Part shown: positions 36,451 through 45,759 of the stretch, piece after piece
How positions within the stretch are numbered: position 1 is the stretch's first letter
Layout: each line of letters begins with the position of its first letter
Assembly: GCA_902493855.1 (NCBI GenBank)
Contig: CABUQV010000001.1
Coordinates: 1 to 64,000, forward strand
Length of the DNA: 64,000 bases
Direction: 5' to 3'
DNA from: an uncultured Collinsella sp.
GTDB taxonomy: Bacteria > Actinomycetota > Coriobacteriia > Coriobacteriales > Coriobacteriaceae
Notes under the pieces: model-generated
Told to the model about the DNA's origin: nothing
The model's input: the letters and a program-made list of their open reading frames with translations, nothing else
Database searches by the model: none
Translations under genes and position numbers: made by a program

Positions 36451-37457
36451 ATTTCGCGCACGCTTTGGCGCTCGACAAAATAGGTCGATACGGCCGTCTT
36501 GCAGGTATAGCTCTTGGGATTGCGGATGTTGCCCACCAGACGGCGCACCGCGATCTCGCCCACCTCGTGTTTGGGAACATGCACCGTGGTGAGCGGCGGG
36601 TTGGAGAAGGCGCCCAAAGACAGGTCGTCAAAGCCGATGATCGAGACATCGTCGGGCACACGTATGCCGTGCTCGTTGAGCGCGCGCATGGCACCCACGG
36701 CGAGCACGTCGTTTTCGGCAAAGAAAGCCGTTGGCAGATCCTCGCGCGAGGAATTGTCGAGCCACGCGCCCATATCGCGATAAGCGTCCTCGAGCGTGGT
36801 GCCCAGCGTGACGCGCCATGCCGGATTGGCCTCGAGGCCCGCATCCTCAAGCGCTTGGCGATAGCCGCGCTCGCGGTCCTTAAAGTTGCGGATGCGAAGG
36901 TCGCCCGCCAGATAGCCGATTTGCTTGTGACCTTTCTCGATAAGGTAGTCCACGGCGCGCAGTACCGAATCGGTGTTGGCAATGACCACGGCATCAAAGT
37001 ATTGACGATCGCTCCAGCCGTCGAGCACGATCAGGTGAGCGGCGGCGTTGGCAAACAAGGCGTAGTCTTCCTCACCCAGCTCGGTACCCATCAGCACGAT
37101 AGCAGCGGACGGATCGGCGATCAGGCCCTCGACCTGCGGACGCACGGCGTCCAAGTCGCTAAAGTCGAGCGAGACAAAGCTCGTGCTCATGCCGTGGCGA
37201 CGCGCCTGGCGCTCCACGCCCTCAATAACCGCGGGATGGAAGGTGCTCTCGTCCAGGATGGCGCCCGTCTTGCGCGCAAGCACGAACTGGATGCTCTCGA
37301 GCTGCGTCGACTGCTGGTAGCCGAGCGACTGTGCGCACTCCAGGATGACCTTGGCGGTCTCCTCGCTCACGCTGCGTTTGCGGTTGAGCGCGTTGGACAC
37401 GGTCGCAGGCGAAAAACCGGTGATGCGGCTGATCTCGCGAACACTTGCTTTAGCCAT
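36447..37457 (-). CDS. LacI-family transcriptional regulator 2
   Basis: This 336-aa protein starts MAKASVREISRITGFSPATV, a standard LacI helix-turn-helix with the hinge helix after it, and has the typical VSIIGFDDLSLG segment. The ATG at 37457 follows GGGGGGA; a frame extending to 37538 has no site. Its own upstream region holds CTAAACAG and AGTAAATGTTTAAT words like those upstream of the isomerase operon, so it may regulate both. It overlaps the convergent LacI gene by 4 nt at their 3' ends. Confidence 0.9.
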   Translation of the reverse strand: MAKASVREISRITGFSPATVSNALNRKRSVSEETAKVILECAQSLGYQQSTQLESIQFVLARKTGAILDESTFHPAVIEGVERQARRHGMSTSFVSLDFSDLDAVRPQVEGLIADPSAAIVLMGTELGEEDYALFANAAAHLIVLDGWSDRQYFDAVVIANTDSVLRAVDYLIEKGHKQIGYLAGDLRIRNFKDRERGYRQALEDAGLEANPAWRVTLGTTLEDAYRDMGAWLDNSSREDLPTAFFAENDVLAVGAMRALNEHGIRVPDDVSIIGFDDLSLGAFSNPPLTTVHVPKHEVGEIAVRRLVGNIRNPKSYTCKTAVSTYFVERQSVREI

Positions 37458-37539
37458 AGTTCCCCCCAGCAACGGTCGCGGTCGAGCATCGTGGCCTGAC
37501 CGCCCCGTGACTCGACAACTAAACGACCGCAAATTCAAT

Positions 37540-37580
37540 CTAAACAGAATAGTAAATGTTTAATAGCTAGTTTAGCCTGT
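37540..37580 (-). promoter_or_regulatory. Probable autoregulatory site of LacI 2
   Basis: CTAAACAGAATAGTAAATG and the following AGTTTAG form an imperfect palindromic cluster. The word AGTAAATGTTTAAT is identical at 15066 and close to AAACATTTAGTAAAC at about 29860. Confidence 0.45.
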
Positions 37581-37634
37581 TGTCAAGCGAAGTGGTGCAA
37601 CTATTCCCCCAACGGGCACATTTACTCGGTAGCT

Positions 37635-37673
37635 AAAAAAGCCCCGTCCCAAATTGACTACATGGGACGGGGC
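37635..37673 (-). terminator. Terminator of the nucleoside hydrolase operon
   Basis: GCCCCGTCCC (37641-37650) pairs with GGGACGGGGC (37664-37673); on the minus strand a T6 run follows. Confidence 0.85.
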
Positions 37674-37684
37674 GTGAAAATCAT

Positions 37685-38659
37685 TTAGCCCAGGACGCGG
37701 GCCATACGCGCCTTGAACTCGGACAGGAAGCGTGGAGCATCCACAGTCAGCGCCACGAGCGCGCTCTTGTCCGGATCGGACAGACGGTGCTCGTCGCAGA
37801 TGGTGCGGCCGCGATACTCGCCCAGCAAGTCAACACGCAGGTTACAGCTGAGCGCACCCACGAGCGTGGGGTCAATCGCCACGGCGACGGCAAGCGGATC
37901 GTGCAGCGCGCAGCCACCCAGGTAGGGGGCGTTCATCTCATACGAGCCAATGTAGTGCTCCACCATGCTCGCAAACGCGCAACCGGCCATGGTGCCCGAG
38001 CCCGTCCAGCCGGCAATGTCGCGACGCGTGAGCACCACGCGATGCGTCACATCCAGACCCACCATAGTGAGCTTGCGGCCCGAACGCAGCACGGCATCGG
38101 CCGCCTCGGGATCACCTGCCATGTTGGCCTCGGCGCCCGCGCTCACGTTTCCGGGCACGGTCAGGGCGCCGCCCATTACCACCACGCGACCGATAGACAT
38201 CATCGCCGCCGCATCGCGCTCCAGGGCAAGTGCCAGGTTGGAGAGCGGACCGGTCGCCACGTAGATCAGATCGGGGCCATAGGTGCGCGCGGCATCAATC
38301 AGGTAATCGACCGCCGCGTTACCGTCGGCCGACGTCGCCCCCACCGGCTCGTACGGCGACGCGGGCACGCTCGCCCCGCCAATGCCGTTCTTACCATGGA
38401 TGAGCGTGGTAGACGCCGGCGGTGTATAGGGCTCAGTCGCCTTCATGGGACGATCGGCGCCCAGGTACACCGGAACCTCGGGGCGACCCAGCAGATCGAG
38501 CACCGCCAGGCAGTTGTGCGCCGATTGCTCGACACGCACGTTGCCAAAGCACGTGGTGATGCCCACGAGCTCCACCTCGGGGCTCGCGATGGCATAGGCC
38601 AGCGCCATCGCATCGTCCACACCCATATCCAGATCAAGGATCAGCTTCTTGGTTGCCAT
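37685..38659 (-). CDS. Inosine-uridine preferring nucleoside hydrolase
   Basis: This 324-aa protein hydrolyses nucleosides to base and ribose. The Ca2+-binding cluster is D9, D11, D15, D16 in LILDLDMGVDDAM and the conserved CALHDPLAVA supplies a further aspartate and histidine. Length is typical. ATG 38659 has GGAG seven bases upstream; a frame start at 38686 would overlap the ribokinase stop region. It lies just downstream of ribokinase on the same strand, so released ribose can be phosphorylated at once. Confidence 0.9.
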   Translation of the reverse strand: MATKKLILDLDMGVDDAMALAYAIASPEVELVGITTCFGNVRVEQSAHNCLAVLDLLGRPEVPVYLGADRPMKATEPYTPPASTTLIHGKNGIGGASVPASPYEPVGATSADGNAAVDYLIDAARTYGPDLIYVATGPLSNLALALERDAAAMMSIGRVVVMGGALTVPGNVSAGAEANMAGDPEAADAVLRSGRKLTMVGLDVTHRVVLTRRDIAGWTGSGTMAGCAFASMVEHYIGSYEMNAPYLGGCALHDPLAVAVAIDPTLVGALSCNLRVDLLGEYRGRTICDEHRLSDPDKSALVALTVDAPRFLSEFKARMARVLG

Positions 38660-38689
38660 TGTTCTACTCCGCTTCTCCGTCTTCATCGT

Positions 38690-39652
38690 TTAACAAAACC
38701 AATGTTCAACTTCGGCGCGCGTGGGAATCGATTGCTGAGCGCCCAGGCGCGACACCGTCACTGCCGAGGCGCGAGCACCCGCGGCCATGCACTCAAAGAG
38801 CGGCAAGCCCTTTAGGCGAGCCGCCGCCAACGCGCCGATAAACGTATCGCCCGCGGCGGTCGTATCGACTACCGCGCTCGAAAGCGCCGGCATGCGCAGC
38901 GGCCCGCCGTCATCGCTGAGCGTAACCGAGCCGGCGCCACCCAGCGTGATGACCGCAGCTCCGGCACCCTTGGCGAGCAAGGCATTGAGCGCCGCGACGC
39001 AGCTCGCATCATCCCCGGGCAAGATGCCCGTCAGCGCCTGGCACTCAGTCTCGTTGGGACAGACCAGGTCGACCGCAGGCCAGACCTCCGCAGGCAACTC
39101 GCAGGCAGGAGCTGGATTAAAGACCGTATAGAACCCCAGCCTGTGGGCACAAGAGAGTGCCGCGGCCGTTGCCATCGGGTCGCATTCGCCCTGGACGATA
39201 AAGACGCTTCCGACAGCCGGGGCAATATCGCTGGCGTCGCCGTCGCGCTCATCGGCCACCAGACGTCTCAGCGCGCAGGCAACGTCCTCGCCCGCAAGCG
39301 CATGGTTGGCGCCCGGTGACAGCACGATGCGGTTGTCGCCCTCGCAGCGAATGATGGTCGCCGTTCCCGTCTCCACGTCATCGCGGCGCGCCACAAAGTC
39401 ACACTCCACGCCAGCATCTTGGAGCCCCGCCACGAGCACATCGCCAAACGCATCGCGCCCGACCGCGCCAATCATGCACGTGCGCGCGCCCATGCGCGCG
39501 GCGGCGACGGCCTGGTTAGCGCCCTTGCCACCGGCGTTGGTGATAAAACCGCTGCCGCCGACGGTCTCGCCCGCGCGCGGCATACGCTCGCACGCCACCG
39601 AAAGGTCCATGTTCATGCTGCCGAACACCGCAACGATGCCGCGATCCGCCAT
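38690..39652 (-). CDS. rbsK: Ribokinase (PfkB family)
   Basis: This 320-aa protein phosphorylates ribose to ribose 5-phosphate. PfkB signature 1 reads [15 protein letters not shown] and signature 2 [12 protein letters not shown], with the catalytic Asp in AAGD. AGGAGG lies five bases before ATG 39652. It is first in a two-gene operon with nucleoside hydrolase. No ribose transporter is adjacent, which suits nucleoside salvage. A deoxyribokinase role cannot be excluded. Confidence 0.9.
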   Translation of the reverse strand: MADRGIVAVFGSMNMDLSVACERMPRAGETVGGSGFITNAGGKGANQAVAAARMGARTCMIGAVGRDAFGDVLVAGLQDAGVECDFVARRDDVETGTATIIRCEGDNRIVLSPGANHALAGEDVACALRRLVADERDGDASDIAPAVGSVFIVQGECDPMATAAALSCAHRLGFYTVFNPAPACELPAEVWPAVDLVCPNETECQALTGILPGDDASCVAALNALLAKGAGAAVITLGGAGSVTLSDDGGPLRMPALSSAVVDTTAAGDTFIGALAAARLKGLPLFECMAAGARASAVTVSRLGAQQSIPTRAEVEHWFC

Positions 39653-39838
39653 GGAAACCTCCTCGTCTGCGGGCCTTACGCCCACCGTCGGCCGTCGATC
39701 GTGCGCTCTCGCACCCCTATAACTTTAGTTCACTTTGATGTGAACGCGCGCTTGAGGTTACGCCAGCAGCAAGCATTCACAGGAGCAGGCAGCTACAATG
39801 AATATGTGCTGATTATTCTCGTCATTGGATGATGTTTT

Positions 39839-42082
39839 ATGGAGCAACTCCCACAATCGAGCCCACGCGACCCGCGCCGCGCGCCCGATAACCGGTCGGC
39901 GCACGAACGCCCGCGCGCCGACCGCCGCACCGGCGAGTCGCGACGCGGCCCGAGCCCGCATCGAACGCCCACCAACAAGGGCGCCCATACAGCCAAGACC
40001 AACACCGGCGCCACACACTCGTCCGCTACCTACCAGCAGGCGCCCGCTCGTCCCAAGTCCCGCTACATTCCTGCGCTCGACGGCCTGCGTACGCTCGCCG
40101 TCGTCGCTGTGGTGCTCTATCACCTCAACCTCACGTGGGCTCAGGGCGGCCTGCTCGGCGTCACGATCTTCTTTGTGCTTTCGGGCTATCTGATCACGCG
40201 CTTGCTGCTCAACGAAGTCGCTAAGACCGGCCGCATCGACCTTAAGAGCTTCTGGATTCGCCGCATTCGCCGCCTATTCCCCGCCGTGGTAACCGTTGTG
40301 GTGGTGACTTGCGCGTTGTGCACCGTCTTTAACCACGTGATGCTCACCAAGATGCGCCCCGACATCCTGCCGTCGCTGCTGTTCTTCAACAACTGGTGGC
40401 AGATTGCCCAAAACGTTTCGTACTTCAATGCTCTGGGCGACCCCTCGCCGCTCACGCACTTTTGGTCGCTCGCCATCGAGGAACAGTTCTACCTGATTTG
40501 GCCGCCACTGCTGTTTGCCATGGTATCCATGCATGTGAGCAAGCCCAACACGCGCCGCGTGGTTCTGGGCCTTTCCGCGGTGTCCGCCCTCGCCATGATG
40601 GCGCTTTACAACCCTGCCGCCGACCCCAGCCGCGTGTACTACGGCACCGACACCCGCGTGTTCTCGCTGCTGCTGGGTGCCTGGATGGCCTTTATCCCCG
40701 ATCGCGACCTGGCGCCGGTGCGTCTCGCTCATCGTTTGGGGTTCAATCACCTGGCTGGCGCCGCCAAGCACGGCAAGAACGCCGAGGGCAAGCCTGGCGA
40801 GAAGGCCGACGAATCAGCCGAGACCGCCCCGGCACAGCCGAGCGCCCTCGTGCGCTTTTGGTCCTCGCCCGCATCCATCGATGTGCTGGGCGTCGTGGGT
40901 CTGGTTGGCCTTGCCGCCATGGTCGCGCTCACCAACGGCTACACCGCGTTCCAGTATCGCGGAGGCACGCTGTTATGCTCCATCCTCACGCTCATGGTCA
41001 TCGCGGCCTGTGTGCAGCCCCAGGGAATGGTTGCCCGCGCGCTGTCCGCCGAGCCGCTCGTGTGGGTTGGCAAGCGCTCGTACAGTATCTACCTGTGGCA
41101 CTATCCGCTGCTGTTGCTCATGAACCCGGTCGCCAACATCAACGATACGCCCTGGTGGCAATACATTTTGCAGGTGCTGCTGGTGGTCGCCGTAGCCGAG
41201 TGCTCCTATCGCTTTATCGAGACTCCGTTTAGAAAGGGCGCCTTCGGCCGCACCGTCGCCGAATTCCGCGATGGCACCACCACGCCCGCCAACTGGGCAC
41301 GCGCGCACGTCCCCGTCTGCGCAGCCTGCGCTGTCGTGTTGGTCGTTGCACTGGGCGGTCTGATCTTTGTGCCCGAGACGTCTGCGCTGAGCGGCGAGGG
41401 CGCCGAAGTTCTGAACAAGGAAGCCAAAAACACCGCGCCCACCGACCAGCAGGCGGCCGACGACACCGACAAGGACAACGACGGCTTCCCCGATGGCTCC
41501 TACGATCTGCTTATGATCGGCGACTCCGTGTCGCTGCGTGCCGTGGACACCTTTGACGGCGTGTTCCCGCACAGCCATATCGATGCCGAAAAGGGCCGCC
41601 AGTTCGATGCGGGCCGCGCGACATTTGAGGGCTATATCCAGCAGAACCTTGCCGGCAAGATCGTGGTCTTTGCCCTGGGCACCAACGGTTTGGTAACGGA
41701 CGCCCAGGTCGACGCGATTATGGCCGACGCCGGCGAGCAGCGTATCGTCGTGTTTGTAAACACGCGTAGCCCGCAGCCGTGGGTCGAGTCCACGAACCAA
41801 GCCATCGCCAACGCCGCCACGCGCTACAAGAATGTACGCGTTATCGACTGGTACGGGCACAGCGCCAACCGCAACGACCTGTTCGATGGCGACGGCACGC
41901 ATCTGTCGACTACCGGCGTGACCGAGTACCTCAACCTGATCCACGATGCAGTCAAGAAAGACCTGCCCGTGCACCCCGAGGACCACGTCAACGATCCACA
42001 GCCGGCAGCCGTCAAGTCCGCTGTCGACGCGCTCGTCAATGCCCTCGCCTACAAGCCACACAAGCTCGGTGACGACAAGTAA
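39839..42082 (+). CDS. OafA/YrhL-type membrane acyltransferase with SGNH domain
   Basis: This 747-aa protein starts with a basic, proline-rich cytoplasmic tail (1-75), followed by an acyltransferase-3 domain with RYIPALDGLRTLAVVAVVLYHL and IFFVLSGYLITRLL, about ten helices to residue ~510, and an extracytoplasmic SGNH hydrolase-like domain with LLMIGDSVSLRA and a late GDGTHLSTTG. Such proteins O-acetylate peptidoglycan (OatA) or surface polysaccharides. An insertion of about 30 charged residues lies between helices near 305-335. The ribosome site is weak (GGATGATG). It is monocistronic. Confidence 0.9.
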   Translation: MEQLPQSSPRDPRRAPDNRSAHERPRADRRTGESRRGPSPHRTPTNKGAHTAKTNTGATHSSATYQQAPARPKSRYIPALDGLRTLAVVAVVLYHLNLTWAQGGLLGVTIFFVLSGYLITRLLLNEVAKTGRIDLKSFWIRRIRRLFPAVVTVVVVTCALCTVFNHVMLTKMRPDILPSLLFFNNWWQIAQNVSYFNALGDPSPLTHFWSLAIEEQFYLIWPPLLFAMVSMHVSKPNTRRVVLGLSAVSALAMMALYNPAADPSRVYYGTDTRVFSLLLGAWMAFIPDRDLAPVRLAHRLGFNHLAGAAKHGKNAEGKPGEKADESAETAPAQPSALVRFWSSPASIDVLGVVGLVGLAAMVALTNGYTAFQYRGGTLLCSILTLMVIAACVQPQGMVARALSAEPLVWVGKRSYSIYLWHYPLLLLMNPVANINDTPWWQYILQVLLVVAVAECSYRFIETPFRKGAFGRTVAEFRDGTTTPANWARAHVPVCAACAVVLVVALGGLIFVPETSALSGEGAEVLNKEAKNTAPTDQQAADDTDKDNDGFPDGSYDLLMIGDSVSLRAVDTFDGVFPHSHIDAEKGRQFDAGRATFEGYIQQNLAGKIVVFALGTNGLVTDAQVDAIMADAGEQRIVVFVNTRSPQPWVESTNQAIANAATRYKNVRVIDWYGHSANRNDLFDGDGTHLSTTGVTEYLNLIHDAVKKDLPVHPEDHVNDPQPAAVKSAVDALVNALAYKPHKLGDDK

Positions 42083-42107
42083 CGCGCAGCAAAATCTGCG
42101 TACACCC

Positions 42108-42141
42108 GCAGGGGGCGTCAGCCACGGCCGACGCCCCCTGC
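42108..42141 (+). terminator. Hairpin after the acyltransferase gene
   Basis: GCAGGGGGCGTC pairs perfectly with GACGCCCCCTGC around a 10-nt loop. No U-tract follows, so termination is uncertain. Confidence 0.6.
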
Positions 42142-42316
42142 GCCAGTTAGGGACGCTCCTTTTGTACCGGCACCTGGAGGCACTCCTGGCGCCAGCCAAT
42201 GAAGACCTCTACGGATGAATTCCAAGCCGCTCCGCCGCTCCAGACATCGTTTCCGTGCCTCGCGCCTGCCCCAAACAATCAAAACAAGCCCTTTTCGCCG
42301 CGACCTCAAAGGTCTG

Positions 42317-42544
42317 TGGGCAAAAAAGGGCAAATATGAGTACTGATACCATTTTAGTAGCAGGCAAAACCACCCAAATTGACGTTCGGGCGACCCCTAT
42401 AACCCCCTAAAGCAGCCAACCCGACTGGTTTAAGGCGTATTGAAGCCAATTTTAGTGAACATACTATAGGTTATGTTCACTATCTTTTTGGATGTAAATG
42501 CTATTCACTTAGCAACAGTACTCATATTTGGCATTTTTTGTCCA
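42317..42544. mobile_element. 228-bp AT-rich element with 29-bp terminal inverted repeats (MITE-like)
   Basis: The left end 42317-42345 and right end 42516-42544 are reverse complements with three mismatches; both include CAAATATGAGTACTG. The interior has no ORF and holds the palindrome TAGTGAACATA/TATGTTCACTA (42453-42482). Base composition differs sharply from flanks. It is consistent with a non-autonomous element; no target duplication is evident. Confidence 0.6.
42453..42482. repeat. Perfect inverted repeat TAGTGAACATA
   Basis: Eleven-base perfect arms separated by eight bases. It looks like an operator or a hairpin of the enclosing element; no gene start lies near. Confidence 0.6.
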
Positions 42545-42574
42545 CCGCCATATAACTAACGCCCTATAGCAGAC

Positions 42575-42607
42575 AAAAAACAGGCCGCAGCCCATCGCTG
42601 CGGCCTG
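42575..42607 (-). terminator. Terminator of the MgtE_N - NRMT operon
   Basis: CAGGCCGCAG (42581-42590) pairs with CTGCGGCCTG (42598-42607); on the minus strand a T6 run follows. Confidence 0.85.
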
Positions 42608-42627
42608 TTCGGAAGCAAAAGTGGGCG

Positions 42628-43890
42628 CTACGCGCCGTAGCCCATCGCTTGCAGCACAAACATGACGACCGTCAGCACCGTAATCACGCCGATAGTCGCC
42701 CAAGTGAGCACGTTCCATACGCGGCCGTTGCGGTTGGCGCCCATAATGTGGCGATCCGCCGCGATAACCACCTGAAATACCAGGACTACGGGCAGCAGCA
42801 CGCCGTTGATGACCTGCGAGGTCATCATAATCTGGAACAAATCGACGCCAGGCATGAGCACCAACACGGCAGAAATGCCGATGATAGCCGTAATGATGCC
42901 GCGATAGACCGGGGCCTCGTCCCAGCTGCGGTCGGCGCCGCGCTCCCAACCAAAAGCCTCGCAGATGGCACTCGACGTAACGCCCGGCAGCACGCAGGCA
43001 GCCAAAAAGCTCGCTGCGACCAGGCCCGAGGCAAACAACACCGTGGACCACTGGCCCGCGATGGGCTCCAGCGCGCGGGCGGCATCGGCGGCATCGCTAA
43101 TCTGAATACCCGCCGGGAACAGCACCGTACCGGTCGTGATGATAATGAAGCCCGCAATGATATCAGCAGCGATCGAGCCGCTCACGGTATCAATACGCTG
43201 CAGCACGATATCGTCCTCGCCCGCATTCTTATCGACCACGTTGTTCTGAGCCAAGAAGATCATCCACGGTGCGATGGTGGTACCGATCGTTGCGACCACG
43301 AGCGACACGTAGCTGGGATCGTTCTGAATATTGGGGACGACCAAGTCGACCGCGACCTCGCCCCAGTTGGGGCCGGCCATAAACGCGGCGACGATGTAGG
43401 TCACGAAAACGCAGCTTACCAGCAGCAAAATCTTCTCGATGCGCTGGAAACTGCCCGACATGGTAAGCATCCACACCAGCAGCGCCACGAGCGGCACCGA
43501 GATGCTCGCCGGAACGCCAAAGAGGGCAAGGCCACTCGCGATACCCGCGAACTCCGAGATGGTCACCGCCGTGTTGGCGATTAACAGCGCCGCCATGGCC
43601 AGCACGCTCTTGCGCACGCCAAAGCGCTCGCGAATGAGCGACGCCAGGCCCTTGCCCGTGACACATCCGCAGCGCGCCGCGGTCTCCTGCGTCACGATAA
43701 GCAGCACGGTCATGACGGGAAGCATCCAGAGCATCTTATAGCCATAGCTGGCGCCCGCGCTGGAATACGTGGCGATGCCGCCGGCGTCATTGCCCGAAAG
43801 CGCCGCCAGAAGACCGGGGCCCATGGCGCCAAAGATGGCCGCGATGGTCAGCTTTTGCTTGGTGATCGGCTTTTGCTTCGTATTTTGCAC
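42628..43890 (-). CDS. NRAMP-related magnesium/manganese transporter (NRMT-like)
   Basis: This 420-aa membrane protein has about eleven helices and the NRAMP fold order. In helix 1 the classic DPGN metal motif reads NDAGG (34-38), and the helix 6 MPHN region reads IAPWM (206-210). These departures match the NRAMP-related Mg transporters described from Eggerthella (EleNRMT), not Mn/Fe NRAMPs. The start is GTG 43890 behind GGTGG, eight bases after the stop of the MgtE_N/CBS gene, so translation is coupled. Mg2+ import with that partner is inferred. Confidence 0.8.
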   Translation of the reverse strand: MQNTKQKPITKQKLTIAAIFGAMGPGLLAALSGNDAGGIATYSSAGASYGYKMLWMLPVMTVLLIVTQETAARCGCVTGKGLASLIRERFGVRKSVLAMAALLIANTAVTISEFAGIASGLALFGVPASISVPLVALLVWMLTMSGSFQRIEKILLLVSCVFVTYIVAAFMAGPNWGEVAVDLVVPNIQNDPSYVSLVVATIGTTIAPWMIFLAQNNVVDKNAGEDDIVLQRIDTVSGSIAADIIAGFIIITTGTVLFPAGIQISDAADAARALEPIAGQWSTVLFASGLVAASFLAACVLPGVTSSAICEAFGWERGADRSWDEAPVYRGIITAIIGISAVLVLMPGVDLFQIMMTSQVINGVLLPVVLVFQVVIAADRHIMGANRNGRVWNVLTWATIGVITVLTVVMFVLQAMGYGA

Positions 43891-43898
43891 GCGACCAC

Positions 43899-45743
43899 CT
43901 ACCCCATGACCGACATGGTGAGCAGCACCGCGGCGATGCAGTACGCCACACACGAGATCATGACGGCGATGACGTTCATGGCAGTACCCGACGTATTGAG
44001 GTCGTGCTCATCGCGCCAGAACAGCACCATCAGGTAAATCACGGCGCTCATGTTGCCGATCAGACAAATGATGGCCGCGATGTTAAAGCAGCCGGTAAAG
44101 AGCTGCTCCTCAAACATGGTGGCATCGGGGAACGCGGCGGTGCGCACCAGCTGCGCGCACAGGTAGGTCACGAGTGACAGAATCAGGCCCATGCCCGTGC
44201 TCTGGAAGAAGAATCCCAGGTACGGCTTGGGCTCGTCGTCGTGACCGTCGTACTCGAGGAAGTAGTTCTTGACGAACGACACCATGCGCGAGGCGGCCAG
44301 CAGCACGAGCGGCATGGCGCACATGGGGAACACCACCAGATGCGCGGAGCCCAGCGCCGTCCCCAGCACCGTCGCCATAAGGCACGAGGCAATGCCCCAC
44401 ACGACGACCCAGTACTGACGATGCACGAACCAGCTGAGCACGTTCGTCGAGTCGTCCGACGCGCTATCGCCCGAGCCGACACCGGCGATCTGCAGGTCCT
44501 CCTGATGCTCCTCGGCGATAACGTCCATGGCGTCGTCGAAGGTCACGATACCCAGGATATGACGATTCTCGTCGCAGACAGGGATGGCAACCAGGTCGTA
44601 CTTGGTCATCTCGTCCGTTACGTCTTCCTGGTCCTCGTCGGGCGACACGTAGACCAGATCGCGATAGGCGAGCTGGCCCAGCGTGGCGTCGCGGTCGGCC
44701 ACGATCAGCGTGCGCAGCGAAAGCACGCCCGTCAGCATGCCGCTCGGATCCTCGGTATAGACGTAGTAGACGCTCTCAAAGTCCTCGTCGAGTTTGCGAA
44801 TCGCCTCGATGGCATCGCCGACCGTCGCCGTGGCGGGCAGCGAGACAAACTCCGAGGTCATGATGCGGCCGGCGGTGTTGTCCTCATAGCCCAGCAGGTT
44901 ACGAATCGCCTTCTCCTCCTTGACGCCCATCAGGCGCAGGAGCTTCTCGGCCTTCTCGTAATCGAGCTCGTCGATCAGATCGGCGGCGTCGTCCGGGTCC
45001 ATCATGGCCAGCATCGACGATGCGTCGGTGTCGGACAGGCCCTCGAGCATCTCGGTCATAAGCTCGTCGTCGTCGAACTCCGAGATGGCCTCGGCGGCCT
45101 GGGCAGTATCGAGCTGCGCAAACACCTGCGCACGCAGGCGCGGGTCGAGCTGCTCGATAATGTCGGCGATGTCGGCAGGGTGCAGCTCGCCGAGCGTCTT
45201 ATGCGACACCGAGAGTTGAATGTTCTTGGTCGAGCGGTCGAGCAGGTCCATGTAGGACCAAGCGATGATGTCCTCACTGAGCGGCTTGCCCAGGTGCTTC
45301 ATAAAGCCTTCGACGATATGCTCGAGCGCGGGGCTGATGGCGCGTAGCAGACCGCGGGCACCGACCTCGGCGCCCAGCAGGCGCAGCTGATTTTCGCCCG
45401 ACATGGAAAACTTGATGTCGTTGACGCGCACGACCTTCATGCCCTGCGTGTCGACGATCTGCTTGTTGAGCACGTCGCGGGCGAGCAGGAGTTCGGTCGG
45501 CTGCAGGTACGAAAAACGGATTTCGGTGGCCGACGTCTTAAGGTGTACACCCGTCTCGTCGATACGGTCGACCCATTTGCGCCAGCTAATCATAAACGGC
45601 GTCTTGCCGGGTCCGCGGAACGCGAGCGACGTCACGTGCGGAAAAACTTCGCCGGTAGCAATACCAAAATCGTTGACCACGCCGAGCTTTTCGCCGTCGA
45701 CGTCCAAGACCGGCAATTTGAGCATCTCACTCAGATAATTCAA
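43899..45743 (-). CDS. PRC-barrel / MgtE_N / CBS-pair protein with an unassigned membrane domain
   Basis: This 614-aa protein has a PRC-barrel-like start (LKLPVLDVDGEKLGVV), an MgtE N-terminal helical domain (about 180-290; HPADIADIIEQL, DPDDAADLIDEL), two CBS motifs (about 295-425) and five membrane helices (440-614). The membrane part lacks the GGQSS-type signature of MgtE, so it is probably not a canonical MgtE channel. It precedes the NRMT by 8 bases. It may sense cytoplasmic Mg2+ and gate or regulate the NRMT. The start is TTG 45743 with GGGGAG five bases upstream. Confidence 0.75.
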   Translation of the reverse strand: MNYLSEMLKLPVLDVDGEKLGVVNDFGIATGEVFPHVTSLAFRGPGKTPFMISWRKWVDRIDETGVHLKTSATEIRFSYLQPTELLLARDVLNKQIVDTQGMKVVRVNDIKFSMSGENQLRLLGAEVGARGLLRAISPALEHIVEGFMKHLGKPLSEDIIAWSYMDLLDRSTKNIQLSVSHKTLGELHPADIADIIEQLDPRLRAQVFAQLDTAQAAEAISEFDDDELMTEMLEGLSDTDASSMLAMMDPDDAADLIDELDYEKAEKLLRLMGVKEEKAIRNLLGYEDNTAGRIMTSEFVSLPATATVGDAIEAIRKLDEDFESVYYVYTEDPSGMLTGVLSLRTLIVADRDATLGQLAYRDLVYVSPDEDQEDVTDEMTKYDLVAIPVCDENRHILGIVTFDDAMDVIAEEHQEDLQIAGVGSGDSASDDSTNVLSWFVHRQYWVVVWGIASCLMATVLGTALGSAHLVVFPMCAMPLVLLAASRMVSFVKNYFLEYDGHDDEPKPYLGFFFQSTGMGLILSLVTYLCAQLVRTAAFPDATMFEEQLFTGCFNIAAIICLIGNMSAVIYLMVLFWRDEHDLNTSGTAMNVIAVMISCVAYCIAAVLLTMSVMG

Positions 45744-45759
45744 TGGTGCTCCCCATCAT
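45727..45759 (-). CDS. 10-aa ORF overlapping the start of the MgtE_N/CBS gene
   Basis: Behind a strong GGAGG, an ATGATG opens a ten-codon frame (MMGSTIELSE, stop at 45727-45729) that overlaps the TTG start of the large gene in another frame. It could reduce or couple translation of the Mg-transport operon. Translation is inferred from the ribosome site. Confidence 0.4.
   Translation of the reverse strand: MMGSTIELSE

Larger units (their letters stand above)
42083..42627. other. Gene-free region holding hairpins and a TIR element
   Basis: No coding sequence is supported. It holds a 12-bp perfect hairpin after the acyltransferase (42108-42141), REP-like words at 42145-42195, a 228-bp AT-rich element with terminal inverted repeats (42317-42544), a TAGTGAACATA palindrome inside it, and the NRMT terminator (42575-42607). 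Confidence 0.7.

Noticed and set aside
43899..45743. Canonical MgtE magnesium channel
   Set aside because: The MgtE_N and CBS domains fit, but the membrane part lacks the MgtE pore signature and has a different helix content.
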